A DNA stretch of 64,000 bases from Marisa cornuarietis (taxonomy: Eukaryota > Mollusca > Gastropoda > Architaenioglossa > Ampullariidae), in contig SMMW01000540.1 of NCBI GenBank assembly GCA_004794655.1, positions 1,220,001 to 1,284,000 on the forward strand, in the 5' to 3' direction. The position numbers and the translations under genes are program-made. A model generated the notes under the pieces. That model did not search any database. It was not told where the DNA came from and was given only the letters and a program-made list of their open reading frames with translations. Of this stretch, positions 1-10,344 are shown one piece after another. Numbering within the stretch: the first letter of the stretch is position 1; the number at the start of each line of letters is the position of its first letter.

Positions 1-214
1 GAGAGCGAGAGATAGATTTACATGCACGTGTAGTATCTCTGAGAATTTAAATGATACCGTCACATCTAAAATATCTTCTAAAGGCAAAAGAAAAACAATT
101 TTATTCTAAGGTCAGAAATAATGAAAAAACCAATTGTTATGTAGTTATCTCTGCTTGAGTTGAGGAGAAGGGGTGAAGGGCGAGGGCCGCAGCATGTTCC
201 TCCAGGACAAATAA
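1..214. repeat. dispersed repeat 1, left half
   Basis: This stretch contains a recognisable string (an AT-rich part ending in a GA-rich 'gggcgagggccgcagcatg' motif) that recurs near 17,000-17,140 and 39,960-40,170, and inverted near 9,740-9,900 and 31,870-32,090. In those copies it runs straight into the 'acccagcaccc' half, which here begins only at 1,848. The copy is therefore split by an insertion. Confidence 0.7.
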
Positions 215-1841
215 GAGATTATGAGATTATTCCCCCACATTACTGTAGCGTCGTCCATCGCCACGAACTGTAGACAGTCATTCCTGCTGGGGGCACTGGT
301 TCTCGCCGTGACCTGCTGCCTGCCCTTTTCACAACAGGACTGCCAGAGCTAGTGGTCACATATATCTTGTGTATAGAGCTAGTGGTCACATATATCTTGT
401 GTATAGAGCTAGTGGTCACATATATCTTGTGTATAGAGCTAGTGGTCACACATATCTTGTGTATAGAGCTAGTGGTCACACATATCTTGTGTATAGAGCT
501 AGTGGTCACACATATCTTGTGTATAGAGCTAGTGGTCACACATATCTTGTGTATAGAGCTAGTGGTCACACATATCTTGTGTATAGAGCTAGTGGTCACA
601 CATATCTTGTGTATAGAGCTACTGGTCACACATATCTTGTGTATAGAGCTAGCGGTCACACATATCTTGTGTATAGAGCTAGTGGTCACACATATCTTGT
701 GTATAGAGCTAGTGGTCACACATATTTTGTGTATAGAGCTAGTGGTCACACATATCTTGTGTATAGAGCTAGTGGTCACACATATCTTGTGTATAGAGCT
801 AGCGGTCACACATATCTTGAGTATAGAGCTAGCGGTCACACATATCTTGTATATAGAGCTAGTGGTCACATATATCTTGTGTATAGAGCTAGCGGTCACA
901 CATATCTTGTGTATAGAGCTAGTGGTCACACATATCTTGTGTATAGAGCTAGTGGTCACACATATCTTGTGTATAGAGCTAACAGTCACACATATCCCGT
1001 GTATAGAGCTAGTAGTCACACATATCTTGTGTATAGAGCTAACAGTCACACATATCTTGTGTATAGAGATAGTGGTCACACATATCTTGTGTATAGAGCT
1101 AGTGGTCACACATATCTTGTGTATAGAGCTAGCGGTCACACATATCTTGTGTATAGAGCTAGTGGTCACACATATCTTGTGTATAGAGCTAGTGGTCACA
1201 CATATCTTGTGTATAGAGCTAGCGGTCACACATATCTTGTGTATAGAGCTAGTGTCACACATATCTTGTGTATAGAGCTAGCGGTCACACATATTTTGTG
1301 AATAGAGCTAGTGGTCACACATATCTTGCGGATTATACTACATGGTCTGAAATACGCGCATAGCGGATGTGTCATACACAGGGGCGTGTCTGACTGGCAT
1401 CCACAACTCTCTCTCCACAATCGTAGGGGACTGGCGCCAGTGAACAGACTATGACTACCCCAACATGCTGTTTATTGCCTCCTGTGGTTCATCCAGAAAT
1501 TCTTGAACAGAATCTGGCTTTTATGGTGATTGTAAAAGTAACCTGATGATGTTACTACAAGAATTCGGCTATGTTTCGATGATTTTTAAACTAACCCACG
1601 CAACTGTAAGCACATCCATGTCATTGGTGGGTGGCCTCATAAGAAAATAGTAGTGATGTGTTCAATGTGTAAGTTATCATGGTCAGACTGAAAAATAGGA
1701 AAGCACTTGTCCTCGTACCTCCTTGATTCCAGAATTGACGACTGTAGGCCGCTAGCATTTATCATGTATGTGTGGTGTTCTTTGTGTAAAGCACTTTGAG
1801 TGGAGAAAGGTGCTATAGAAATCATCATCATCATTATTATT
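215..1841 (+). mobile_element. insertion in a dispersed repeat, with CR1/L2-like 3' tail
   Basis: The segment interrupts dispersed repeat 1 and is flanked by the direct repeat AAATAA (209-214 and 1,842-1,847). Uninterrupted copies of the host repeat near 17,140 and 40,165 (and minus near 31,870) act as empty sites. The right end reads 'gcactttgag...ggtgctatagaaatc' followed by (ATC)n/(ATT)n, a tail typical of CR1/L2-group non-LTR elements. Most of the interior is a 30 bp minisatellite and no reverse transcriptase is visible. It could be a truncated retroelement or an unrelated insertion that ends in such a tail. The boundaries are well supported; the class is an inference. Confidence 0.55.
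346..1331. repeat. 30 bp minisatellite, about 33 units
   Basis: The unit contains 'agctagtggtcacacatatc' followed by 'ttgtgtatag'. It repeats every 30 bases with few substitutions and one single-base deletion near 1,253. Because 30 is divisible by 3, long open frames with 10-residue repeats appear on both strands; I regard these as non-coding. Variant units (agcggt, aacagt, agtagt) are interspersed, so unit types could be used for variant mapping. Confidence 0.95.
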
Positions 1842-1847
1842 AAATAA

Positions 1848-2000
1848 ACCCAGCACCCACCCTGAATGCGGCAAGTTAGGTAGGGGAGACTACCACATAG
1901 GTGACGCTGTTACACCTGAACGAGGTGTGATCGTGAACGCTATACCCCGCTGTTAACATCCTCTAGTCGTCATCAGCCTCAGGCATCGGGGTATTTTCGG
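1848..2000 (+). repeat. dispersed repeat 1, right half
   Basis: Starts 'acccagcacccaccctgaat' and ends near 'cgtcatcagcctcaggc'. Related copies lie at about 17,143-17,330, 38,065-38,250 and 40,170-40,360 (plus) and about 9,540-9,700 and 31,690-31,870 (minus). No coding capacity is visible. Confidence 0.75.
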
Positions 2001-2039
2001 GACGGTTTACATGCATGTTCATGTACTGACCAAGTTGCT

Positions 2040-2455
2040 TGAGGTGTCGGTAATTTACTTTGTGTATGAGTGAGTGTGAGCTGTACAAGTGAGCTCACCT
2101 GTTATATGCCAATGTGTACATGATTGTTGATGATTTAGTCTGTGTGTGATTTCTGAGAGTTGATTTATGTATGAGATTTATGTAAAGTGCTCTGAGCCAG
2201 TCTGTGGAAAGGCGCGATATGCATCCTCATTATTGTTATTGTGTCAACAAATAGTACATACAGAAAGTAAAATTGTGACATTATTGTTATTATTAGACGA
2301 AGGGGGGAACATGTAACAGCAGGTCTTTGTAAATCGTATCTTTGCCGAGTGAAAGTGACCAGCGGTCATGTTTGTGACAACATGTGGTGTAGTTGGTGTT
2401 ATAGGGGAGGGATGTGAGGAGGGACCATGGCTGTAACAATTTTATGTTTTTTGTA
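2040..2455 (-). repeat. inverted copy of 26,985-27,360, with retroelement-like tail
   Basis: The reverse complement of this stretch matches 26,985-27,360, including the 'gtccctcctcacatccctcc' string. It lies immediately left of the tandem-duplication unit, which continues in direct orientation from about 2,605. The part around 2,160-2,245 (aaagtgctctgagcc...ggcgcgatatgc...attattgttatt) resembles a CR1/L2-type 3' tail. Confidence 0.7.
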
Positions 2456-2639
2456 TCTTCTCGCACACTGACAGCGGCACAAATGCTGTCCGACATTAAA
2501 ATACCTGCTTCTCGAGATGCAGTCACTTCAAGAGGAATATCAGAAATGACTCTTTTCTTATCGCTTGAGTGCCAGCTGTGAATAAAAGTGTGTAAGAAAC
2601 CTATAGTGAAAGTCACGTGCCTTTGCTAGTCCATTAAAC

Positions 2640-2710
2640 TAAGCATACGGCACGTGACTGGGGCCTGACTACTGCTCACCACGTGACTGGGGCCTGACTA
2701 CTGCTCACTA
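2640..2710. promoter_or_regulatory. tandem CACGTGACTGGGGCC motif
   Basis: Two direct units of about 36 bases, each carrying cacgtgactggggcctgac, lie side by side. The pair is conserved in block II at about 27,405-27,475. CACGTG is the core E-box bound by many bHLH factors. Function is not shown; the conservation may only reflect the duplication. Confidence 0.3.
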
Positions 2711-3066
2711 CGCACTGTTTTCATTAGTCAGGAAGGTTGGGTAAACCCTGTCATCGCATTCGTCGTTAGACGGGTAGATGTTAGTGCAGTGTCTGGAAGA
2801 AGGTAAGCATTCTTTTATAAGCCTCACCTAGACAAACATTTTATGAAAGGGTGTGGTGGCTCGTTTTTTTTTTTTTTTTTTTTTTGACAATTTCTGTTTA
2901 AGTTCATTTTATGGAGAAAAAATGGCGGCGAGGAGATGTCCATGTTCATTTGTTATAATTTTATTTTACTTTATATCGTCTGGTTTGCTTTCTTCAGTGA
3001 GTAGAACTGCGATGTATGTCCTAAAGATAAGTTGTGTCTTGAGGCAGCTACGTTTATGTTCTTCGT

Positions 3067-5050
3067 TTGGGTTTCTTTTTGCTTGACCACCCCAGCCTCC
3101 AGTCACTCCCTGTCGACGATACGGTCGTAAAGACTAAACCTGCGTCCGACACAGAATTCGATGATAAGGACGAAAAAATGGAAGAAATTGATGTTAATGT
3201 AGATGAAGAAGACCACATGGATGGACAAATGGAACATAATAATGCTGATAACGGAGAAGATAAAGAACACAAAGTGATTAATGCGGATGAATTAAGCAAA
3301 GCTGATGCGAAGAACAAGGAGGAACAAAAGACGATAGTAAGTGCCTTTCTCATCTGTTTTAATAGATCGATCAGTCAGCTAGCTAATCAGTGAAAGCTCT
3401 CTGTTGAGACTAGTGAGTAGAACGGCGATGTATCTCCTAAGGATGAGTGGTGTCTTGAGGCGCCTGTAGTCTACTTTTATGTTTTTCGTTTGGGTTTCTT
3501 TGCAGCTTCCTCGGATTCCTCCGATCGTCAGGGAAACCTTTTTCCTACGAGTCTTCCACCATTGCCGCCACCCCTTCCTGTGATCCCACTACCTCCTGAG
3601 TGCCCCCCACCCCTTGTACCCGCTCTACGTTTTATTTGAGCCCCCGGTTTAGCCCAGACCTGTATTCTGTGGTTCCGGCTTTTGATGGGGTATCATCTAA
3701 CAGACTTACAAACGATACCGAGACCCGCATTCCCGCTTCATCTTTTGATGCCACCAAGCTTTTGGAAAGATGAAAATTTTGAAGTTTTTATTTGTAAATG
3801 ATGAAAAAGTAATGTGATAAATTGAAACTCGTATAGACTGTCTACTCAACAAACTGTTCATTTTCCAAAAGACCGTTTGTGATCCTACTAACACCGAACT
3901 CGCAACTCCTCCAGTGCCTGCAGCTGTTCCTCGGTCAAACCTTCTAGGGCAGCAAAGAACTCTCCGAAATCGACATATGGCTTGATTCACCCTTCCTCAT
4001 CCAGGTCAAATGGTTCTGGCCGATGTTGAAACGGAAGTTCTGGTCTGCTTTCGGTTGAGTCGGTGGTGCAGGAGCTGATGCTCCTTTGTGATTGGCCCCC
4101 TACAGCTGAGGGAGGGACATCACTACTGTTTTCGGACACACCTCCAATAGCACCCTTTGCACCACTCCCTTCCTCAGAACCTGTGTTCTCTTCCAATACT
4201 TCCAACATTTTTTTCTGTTTACTTCTGAAGCTGAGTCAACGGTACATCCTCCTCAGTCGAGCGTTCTTCTCATATTCGGACATCCTCTTCGCTGGCACCT
4301 GGACAAATCAAGCTTTTGAAATGAAAACAACAGAGATGCTGAAATGGAATATAATAATGCTGATAATCCATCAGAGAACACGAAGAAAATAATAATACGG
4401 ATGAAGAAACTAAAACAGATGAGGAAAAAGAAAATACGATAGAAAGTGCGTTTCTCATCTGTTTGTATCAATAGATCGATCAATCAGCCAGCTAATCAAT
4501 GAAATCTCTGTTTAACCTGTGCTCACATGCTGCTCTCTCCGGTCCTTTAAGAGAAGAAGCCACATGATGATGACCGGCGATGCGGCAATAAAACATAAAA
4601 GATGTGTTGGTGTCATACGGTTGTGAGGGCCACTCCTGCCCCACCCTTTTGAAAATAACCATAAGTAGTCGGCACACTGGCCACCCTAGAGGAGGAACAA
4701 GAACCACTGATCCAATAAAGGGAAAGAATAAACTAACAAAAAGCAAATGAATAATCGGATGAGTCAAGAGGTGCACAAATTAATAAATAAGAAAATAAAT
4801 GAAAACAGCAAGAAAAAAGATAATGAAGGCAGAGATTCCGGTACAAACTTTACTGTCCGTGAGGTCTTGATGCAAAGCTAAATGTCAAATAATGGCACAG
4901 CACTCGTGTGAGATGGCAGCTCATGGTCGTTCAATGTTATTTTCAGAGCGGCGACAAGGAAGAACTTGTTGTTTTAATAAACCCTAGAAAATCACTTAGA
5001 AAAAAATCCACGGAGTAAAGATGGCGTACAGGAAGAATGAAAAATACATT
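3067..5050 (+). pseudogene. degenerate copy of the zinc-finger gene (fifth copy)
   Basis: Pieces of the gene appear in order on plus. At 3,083-3,340 lies the acidic 3' part of exon 2, still ending in a GTAAGT-like donor (TI|gtaagt). At 3,500-3,720 there is a second proline-coding exon 2 start. At 4,319-4,440 another acidic exon 2 end is followed by the same intron as in copies 1 and 3. At 4,575-4,670 lies a decayed exon 3, at 4,850-4,990 exon 4 with its upstream intron, and at 4,995-5,040 a scrap of the last exon. Frames are broken throughout and the zinc-finger exon pair is missing. Two exon 2 3' parts suggest a local duplication before decay. Divergence is clearly higher than among the four main copies, so this is an older relic. 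It shows that the intron between exons 2 and 3, absent in copies 2 and 4, is ancestral. Confidence 0.7.
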
Positions 5051-5715
5051 TCGGGGAGTGCATAAGCATTACCGGCATAGTGACCAGTAAGTACATTTCG
5101 ATATAAGAAGTAAATGTTTGGAGTGTTTTACTAGTTGAAAAGTGACTTAACCACTTGTTTCGGCTTTTATATTGTTTTATAAACTGTCTGTAAGGTTTGT
5201 ATCAATGGGACCTAACTTGTCTCCCTGTGATGTAACCTTGACACGACAGTCGTGTGACTCGGGATAAGAACCGTCTGTCTAGGGGAAGATTGGGGCAGTT
5301 AGAACTACCTTTAAGGACGGAAGCAGCTTCAACTACGGGCAGAAGGTTGTGAGCAGTTATAACTAGGGGAAGCCTCCTTTTTTCAAAGTGTAAATCACAG
5401 TATACATCTTAGAAATGTTCTCAGCACTGTGGCGCATAACAAACCCATGCTTCAATGCGAGGCTTAATATATAAAATAAATCAGCACACGAGGCTTAATA
5501 TAAGTATACATAAATCTTCATAAAAGATTCTCATATAACCCTTTATGGAACAGGTGGACACCGGACAAGGGTTGGAGAGCAATTTTGTGGAAGTTGCAGA
5601 CATCTCGCAAAGACCAGCAGACAAAACAGAGACAAATTTAGTCTACAAAGAAGGAAACTTTTCCAACATATTTCAACAAACTTTTGTCTTAAATTTTATC
5701 ATCTATTATAATTTT
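5051..5715. other. intergenic, no gene seen
   Basis: Contains a sequence (about 5,140-5,270, with 'gggacctaacttgtctccct') that recurs at about 35,760-35,880, 39,320-39,440 and 52,690-52,830. A remnant of the 30 bp minisatellite (agttataactagggg) lies near 5,355. The short open frame at 5,545-5,751 has no supporting features. Confidence 0.5.
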
Positions 5716-6300
5716 GTTCTACATGCTTGTTCCAGATTCAAGGATTGTTGACTGCAGTCTCTCACGGACATCTCGCAGTGACCTCGCAGTGATCTGTCAT
5801 CTCGACTTTTGTTTTAAGTATCTCTTGTTTCACACAATAGGTTTTTAACATTTACCTGAATATAATCTATTACCAAAACCAAGAGACATTCCACCACGAT
5901 GGACTTACTGGTTACCGAAGAAATAAGCAAGAGACAATATTGTGTATAAAGCAAACAGTTTATTCATCAAATATAATTCGAATGAAAAAAAAACAACCAA
6001 AGGAACACTAATGTCAGAGATTACCGATAAAATCACACGATCTTCGAGGAATGTAGAATTGAAGGCAAGAATTTAAAGTTAAACTTCAGAACAGTGTCCA
6101 GAATAAGAGTAGATTTCTTAAAGCTTATTCGGAAAATGGCTTTGAAAGTAGATACCATCCGCTTTAAAAAATTGAAGTTGATGTTTTATTTTTTATTACT
6201 TTCTGTTTTAATATTTTTCTTGTATTTTCTTTCTTTGTATTGTCTTTGTCTTTCTTTGTATTTTCATGTTCATTGAGTATCAGAGTTGTGTCGCTTGCGT
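5715..6300. repeat. distal arm of the inverted gene duplication
   Basis: The 3' flank of copy 1. Its reverse complement matches 23,050-23,640 downstream of copy 2, and it matches 28,075-28,620 directly. Strings shared by all copies include 'gacctcgcagtgatctgtca' and 'caaacagtttatt'. Confidence 0.75.
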
Positions 6301-6402
6301 GTTCCCGTCTTTAGGTGTGGGTCATGAGGGGTCATCTGGTGATCAAGCTCCTGGCGACTGGGGGTAAAAGTCTTCTCACAGACACAGAGACATGGCCGCC
6401 GC

Positions 6403-8189
6403 TCATTTTTCCTGTACTGTCTTTACTCCATGGATTCTTTCCCTGTGTATTTCCAGTGTGATTCGCTGGGCGAAAGCTTTTTTGCAAGTGACCTCTGGAC
6501 ACGTGAACGGTAGGCTTCCTAATAACAAAAACAACAAAAATCCGGTGTTTACTATTTATGAAACAAAACGAAACGTAAAATGTCAACTTCAAAATTGACT
6601 TTCGTGGAAAAGCAAAAAAATATTCGTGCAAAACTAAAATAGTTAAAATGATTCGAATTTCAGCAAGAAAACCTGAAATGACTGGGAAAAGCACAAGAAA
6701 GCAAACCTCTCACACGACTTGTTGTTCAACAGACAACCCAGGACAGAGTGACCACTCACCTGTGTGTGTTCTTGTATGGCGCTTCAGGTCATACACATCG
6801 TTAAACCCTTTGCCGCAGAAAAGACACACAAAATGTTTGACCGGCACATGGTTTTCTTCATGCCTCCTTAAACATTTTGCACTTTTCAAATCCTTTTGAC
6901 ACCTCGAGCACCTGAAGGAGCCGGGCACTGCACAACAGGAAAAGGTCATTAACAACTCCCTGTTTCCTCTCTCTCTCTCTCTTTCTTTGCCTTTTTTTTG
7001 AAACAAATTAAAGATGCTTAGATGAGAACATTATTTTATTTCAATACTTGATCCAAAATGTACGATAATTTGCTTTCCTCACAATCCTGTAAATAAGTAG
7101 CTGTTCTTGTCACTACACCACACTTTAACTCACCTTCAGATTTAGGAATGACCATTGTCCTGAAGGCGGGGTTTATCAACCCCATTCCATGGTTGATGAA
7201 TATGAGTTCTTCATTGTTTACATTCTGAAAATAACAAAGACCTTGAGCTGCCATCTCACACGAGTGTTTGTTTTTTTTAACATTCAGCTTCGTATGAAGA
7301 CATTACGGACTGCAAAGTTTGTAGCTGAATCTTTGCTTTCATTATCGTTTTTCTTACTGTTTCCATTTATTTTCTTGTTTATTCATTCATGCACTTCATC
7401 ACTCATTCGATTACTCATTTGCTTCTTTGTTAGTATATTTTTTCTTTCAACGTTTATTCCTTTTATTGGGTGAGTGGTTATTGTTTCTTCTCTAGGGTGG
7501 CCAGTCTGCTGACTACTTACATTTATTATTTCCAGAATGCTTGGGCAGGGGTCACCCTCCTCACCGTATGATGCAAACACCTGCTTGATGTGTGTTATCA
7601 CCGCATCTGGCTTCTGATCTGAAAAGACCGGAGAGAGCAGCATGTGAGCACAGGTTAAACAGAGATTTCATTGATTAGCTGGCTGATTGATCGATCTATT
7701 GATACAAACAGAAGAGAAAGGCACTTACTATCGTCAGTTCTTCTTCGTTATGTCCAGCGGCTTCGCTTGCTTCAGCTGTAATATTATTTTCTTCGTGTTC
7801 TCTATATTCTCTGATGGAGTTATCAGCATTGACTTCTTCATCTACATTGGCAATAGCAATTTCTTCTTCCAGTTTGTCGTTTCTGTCATCGACTTGTGTA
7901 TCGGACGGAGTGTTGCTCGTCACCGTAGATTCGTCCAAAGGGATTGATTGCAGGCGGGGGTATTCAGGCCACAAGCTCGTAGGAGGACACTGATATGAGG
8001 GTCTTGGTAGAGTTGATTCGTCCGGCCCCAGATACCTTTGAAAACCTTTAAACGGATGGCTCACATCATAGTAGGGAGTGTAGTAAGTGGGCCTCTCAGG
8101 TGTGAGTGGGATCACGGGAAGGGGTGGCGACAATGGTGGGAAACCCATAGGAACAAGGCGTCTCTTATCATCCAAGTAATACATGGCAT
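6403..8189 (-). CDS. zinc-finger gene copy 1 (class A), truncated, exon 1 lost
   Basis: Exons on minus: 8189-7729, 7613-7521, 7224-7134, 6927-6760 and 6518-6403, all with GT-AG borders and compatible phases. The first-exon start codon seen in copies 2 and 4 has been deleted between the promoter and the intron 1 donor. Exon 2 has an in-frame ATG at 8184-8182 (Met-Tyr-Tyr-Leu-Asp), from which an uninterrupted 307-residue product can be read. It has a proline-rich start, an acidic stretch, the central 'ASYGEEGDPCPSILEIIN' and 'INHGMG...NPAF' segments, fingers 1 and 2 in exon 5, and finger 3 (C-x4-C-x12-H-x4-H) in the last exon. A 2-base deletion just after finger 3 brings in TGA at 6405-6403, so finger 4 is lost. 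DNA or RNA binding is the expected role of C2H2 proteins; no target is known. It may be a shortened paralogue or a young pseudogene. Confidence 0.55.
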
Positions 8190-8960
8190 CTGCAAAGAAA
8201 CCCAAACGAAAAACATAAAAGTAGACTACAGCCGCCTCAAGACACCACTCATCCTTAGGACATACATCGCCGTTCTACTCACTCGTCTCAATTATGTTAG
8301 TCACGTGACTTTCAATGACAGCTGTTATTAGCTTTTTGTATGGACAACATTAGCTGGCATCAGCAACATATGGATGTAAATAAAGTCTTTAACATCTCAG
8401 GTCTGTCGAAATATAATCACCACATAACAAGGTACATCTCGGTGAGGTTCCGGGAGAGATTGTAACCTGTCCCCCTACAGCTGTGCAATGAACAATAAGG
8501 CTAAGAAGCATTACGAGAATTTAAAAAAATAATTCTTGAAAGGAACGAAAAACTTATGACGAAAAATATGAACGGGGTTATTTTATGGAGGTAGGTTGTA
8601 TAGTTTACAAAGCAGTATTCGGACGACAGCTTCAGCTTACATCCCGACAGAGTGTGAAGAAGTTACAAGTCGTTCTCTCGCTACTTTAATGGTGATTATT
8701 GATAGGATATGTAGGACGTGTAATAAATTTTGTTAAAAAAAATTTAGACTAGATTTGAGTTGTTGGAAATTCGAAAAAAAGCCACACAGGAGACTGGGAA
8801 GTATTTTAAACGTGACATAAAGAAATGAATTCCTGTGAATGGAAGTAAAAAGTCTGAGAAATGTTGGCGCATGCTTTGAAGAAATGATGTAGAGTCTTAC
8901 ACACAGACTATTCACTATTTAGAGACAGACCGACAGACAGACTGTTACAACAGTCTTCTT
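8190..8960 (-). other. intron 1 region of copy 1
   Basis: The reverse complement matches the intron 1 sequence of copy 2 (20,042-21,352) but lacks about 537 bases present there (20,377-20,913). Copy 3 has the same deletion. The older relic at 53.57-53.80 kb retains the segment, so it was probably lost in class A rather than gained in class B. Confidence 0.65.
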
Positions 8961-8974
8961 ACCTTACCCTGGTA

Positions 8975-9095
8975 ATCATCCAATCGGATGACGGGAAGCG
9001 GTGGCGAGGAGCGAGCCACGAGCAGTTGCGAGAGAGGGGGCGGAGCAGTAATCGCCGCTGACTCCTGATTGGTCGCTTGTGCCCAGTTCACCACA
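8975..9095 (-). promoter_or_regulatory. CCAAT/GC-box promoter region of copy 1
   Basis: Read on minus there is a CCAAT box (plus ATTGG at 9,068-9,072), a GC box (plus gggggcgg near 9,036-9,043) and an inverted CCAAT (plus CCAAT at 8,980-8,984). The same three elements lie upstream of copies 2 and 4. No TATA box is evident. In copy 1 the sequence between this promoter and the exon 1 donor has been deleted. Confidence 0.5.
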
Positions 9096-9099
9096 CCCC

Positions 9100-9535
9100 T
9101 ATCTCCCCACCTCGACTGATGTTAGTCTGTTCTTTATTCCCACCCGTCTTCCCTCCCCTCCACCCCACACCCATTATGTCATCGTCAAGAATATTGTAGA
9201 GATCGTGTTGTTGTTTACTCAAAGGTCGACGAGAATATTCCTAATGACTGACCCTGTCAAGGCCGCCAGACTGAGTGACTTCATCTTGTGGATATTCTTG
9301 GAATTCTTCGCACATGTGGCAGCACAAAGATCGATGGAGGGAATGAAAGTGAAAATAAGGAAAGTCTGATGATGTCTCGTGTAATGTCCTCCCATTTTGA
9401 CTGGACTAGAGACTGTTCAGTCAACAACAAAACAACAACAAAACAACAAAAAACAAACAATAAATCAAAACAAAATCCCGCCAGCTACAGATTAAGATCC
9501 TTTAACATTGAGCTTCTATCAGTGGACCCCTGAGG
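9100..9535. repeat. upstream flank of copy 1, duplicated
   Basis: Matches 31,260-31,680 directly and parts of 17,400-17,560 and 19,500-19,640 inverted. No gene is seen. The A-rich run near 9,425-9,480 is low complexity. Confidence 0.5.
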
Positions 9536-9539
9536 CTTT

Positions 9540-9900
9540 GACGACGATAGGGATGTCAACTGTAGGAGGGCAGGGCGAGTAAGCCGTTTGCGATCACGCC
9601 TTGTTCAGGTGTAAATGGCATCTTGACTGTAGCGACACCCCGGGTGGTAGCCTCCGGTACCTAATCTGCCGCATTCAGGGTGGGTGCGGGGTCTATTTGT
9701 ACCCCAGAAACACGCTGCGGCCCTCGCCCCCTCCCCCACCCTTTCTTCCAACTCGGAGATAAATACTTAACAATTTTTTTTCATTATTTCTTGCCTTAGA
9801 ATGAAATTGTTTTTGTTTTGCCTTCAGAAGATATTTTAGATGTGACGGTATCATTAAAATTCTCAGGGATACTACACGTGCATGTAAATCTTTCTCTCGC
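9540..9900 (-). repeat. dispersed repeat 1, minus copy
   Basis: The reverse complement aligns with 17,000-17,330 and 40,000-40,360, including 'cctgaatgcggcagattagg' and the GA-rich left half. Block II has the corresponding copy at about 31,690-32,060. Confidence 0.7.
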
Positions 9901-9904
9901 TCTA

Positions 9905-10104
9905 ACTCTTAGTCTCTTGGCGCGCGTGCGTGTGTTTGCGTGTGTGTGTGTGTGTTGGGGGGGGAATGAGCTCAGTTACTATATATATATATATAAATAA
10001 ATGTTTAGTTACAAAATGAGTTTAAGTTAACGATATGAGCAAGTGACACAATCTAAAGAATAAAACGAATAAAACACATTCTTACATCTAGACCATATAT
10101 ATGA

Positions 10105-10173
<69 letters not shown>

Positions 10174-10185
10174 GATGATTGTAGC
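9905..10185 (-). mobile_element. 3' end fragment of Rex1-like LINE plus (CA)n
   Basis: The minus strand carries the 'attgtgtcacttgctcatat' and 'aacttaaactcatt' strings of the LINE 3' UTR at 15,880-15,965. A perfect (CA)n run lies at about 10,106-10,171. Block II has a shorter version near 32,130-32,290. Confidence 0.5.
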
Positions 10186-10189
10186 CAGT

Positions 10190-10340
10190 GTATCCACATT
10201 ATTACCTCACCCTCCCTCTCGAGATAGTTGATCAGACCATGTCCCCCTCCTAACTGAGCGAACAATAGGTTCATTAATTCTACAGGAGCCGCTTGAACTC
10301 AAAAGAGCGTGGTACAGCCCTTGTGGGAATGGATTAACTA
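10190..10340 (-). repeat. dispersed repeat 2, minus copy
   Basis: The reverse complement matches the repeat at 14,340-14,480, 14,560-14,720 and 18,270-18,415, with hallmarks 'aggattaatgaacctatt' and 'gactatctcgagaggga'. It also recurs at 32,310-32,470. Confidence 0.7.
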
Positions 10341-10344
10341 ATAA

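Noticed and set aside
240..1301. Long open frames (300-340 codons) on both strands at the left edge
   Set aside because: They are produced by a 30-base tandem repeat with a period divisible by three; the 10-residue periodicity in several frames and on both strands shows a non-coding array.
346..1331. CRISPR-like regular array
   Set aside because: Units are directly adjacent with no variable spacers, and the surrounding DNA is animal-like.
7383..7643. Start of copy 1 exon 3 at the 'ttttcag' acceptor
   Set aside because: Using that acceptor gives a TGA in the phase set by exon 2. The acceptor five bases later ('atcag|aagcc') restores a continuous frame, so I used 7,613 as the exon start.
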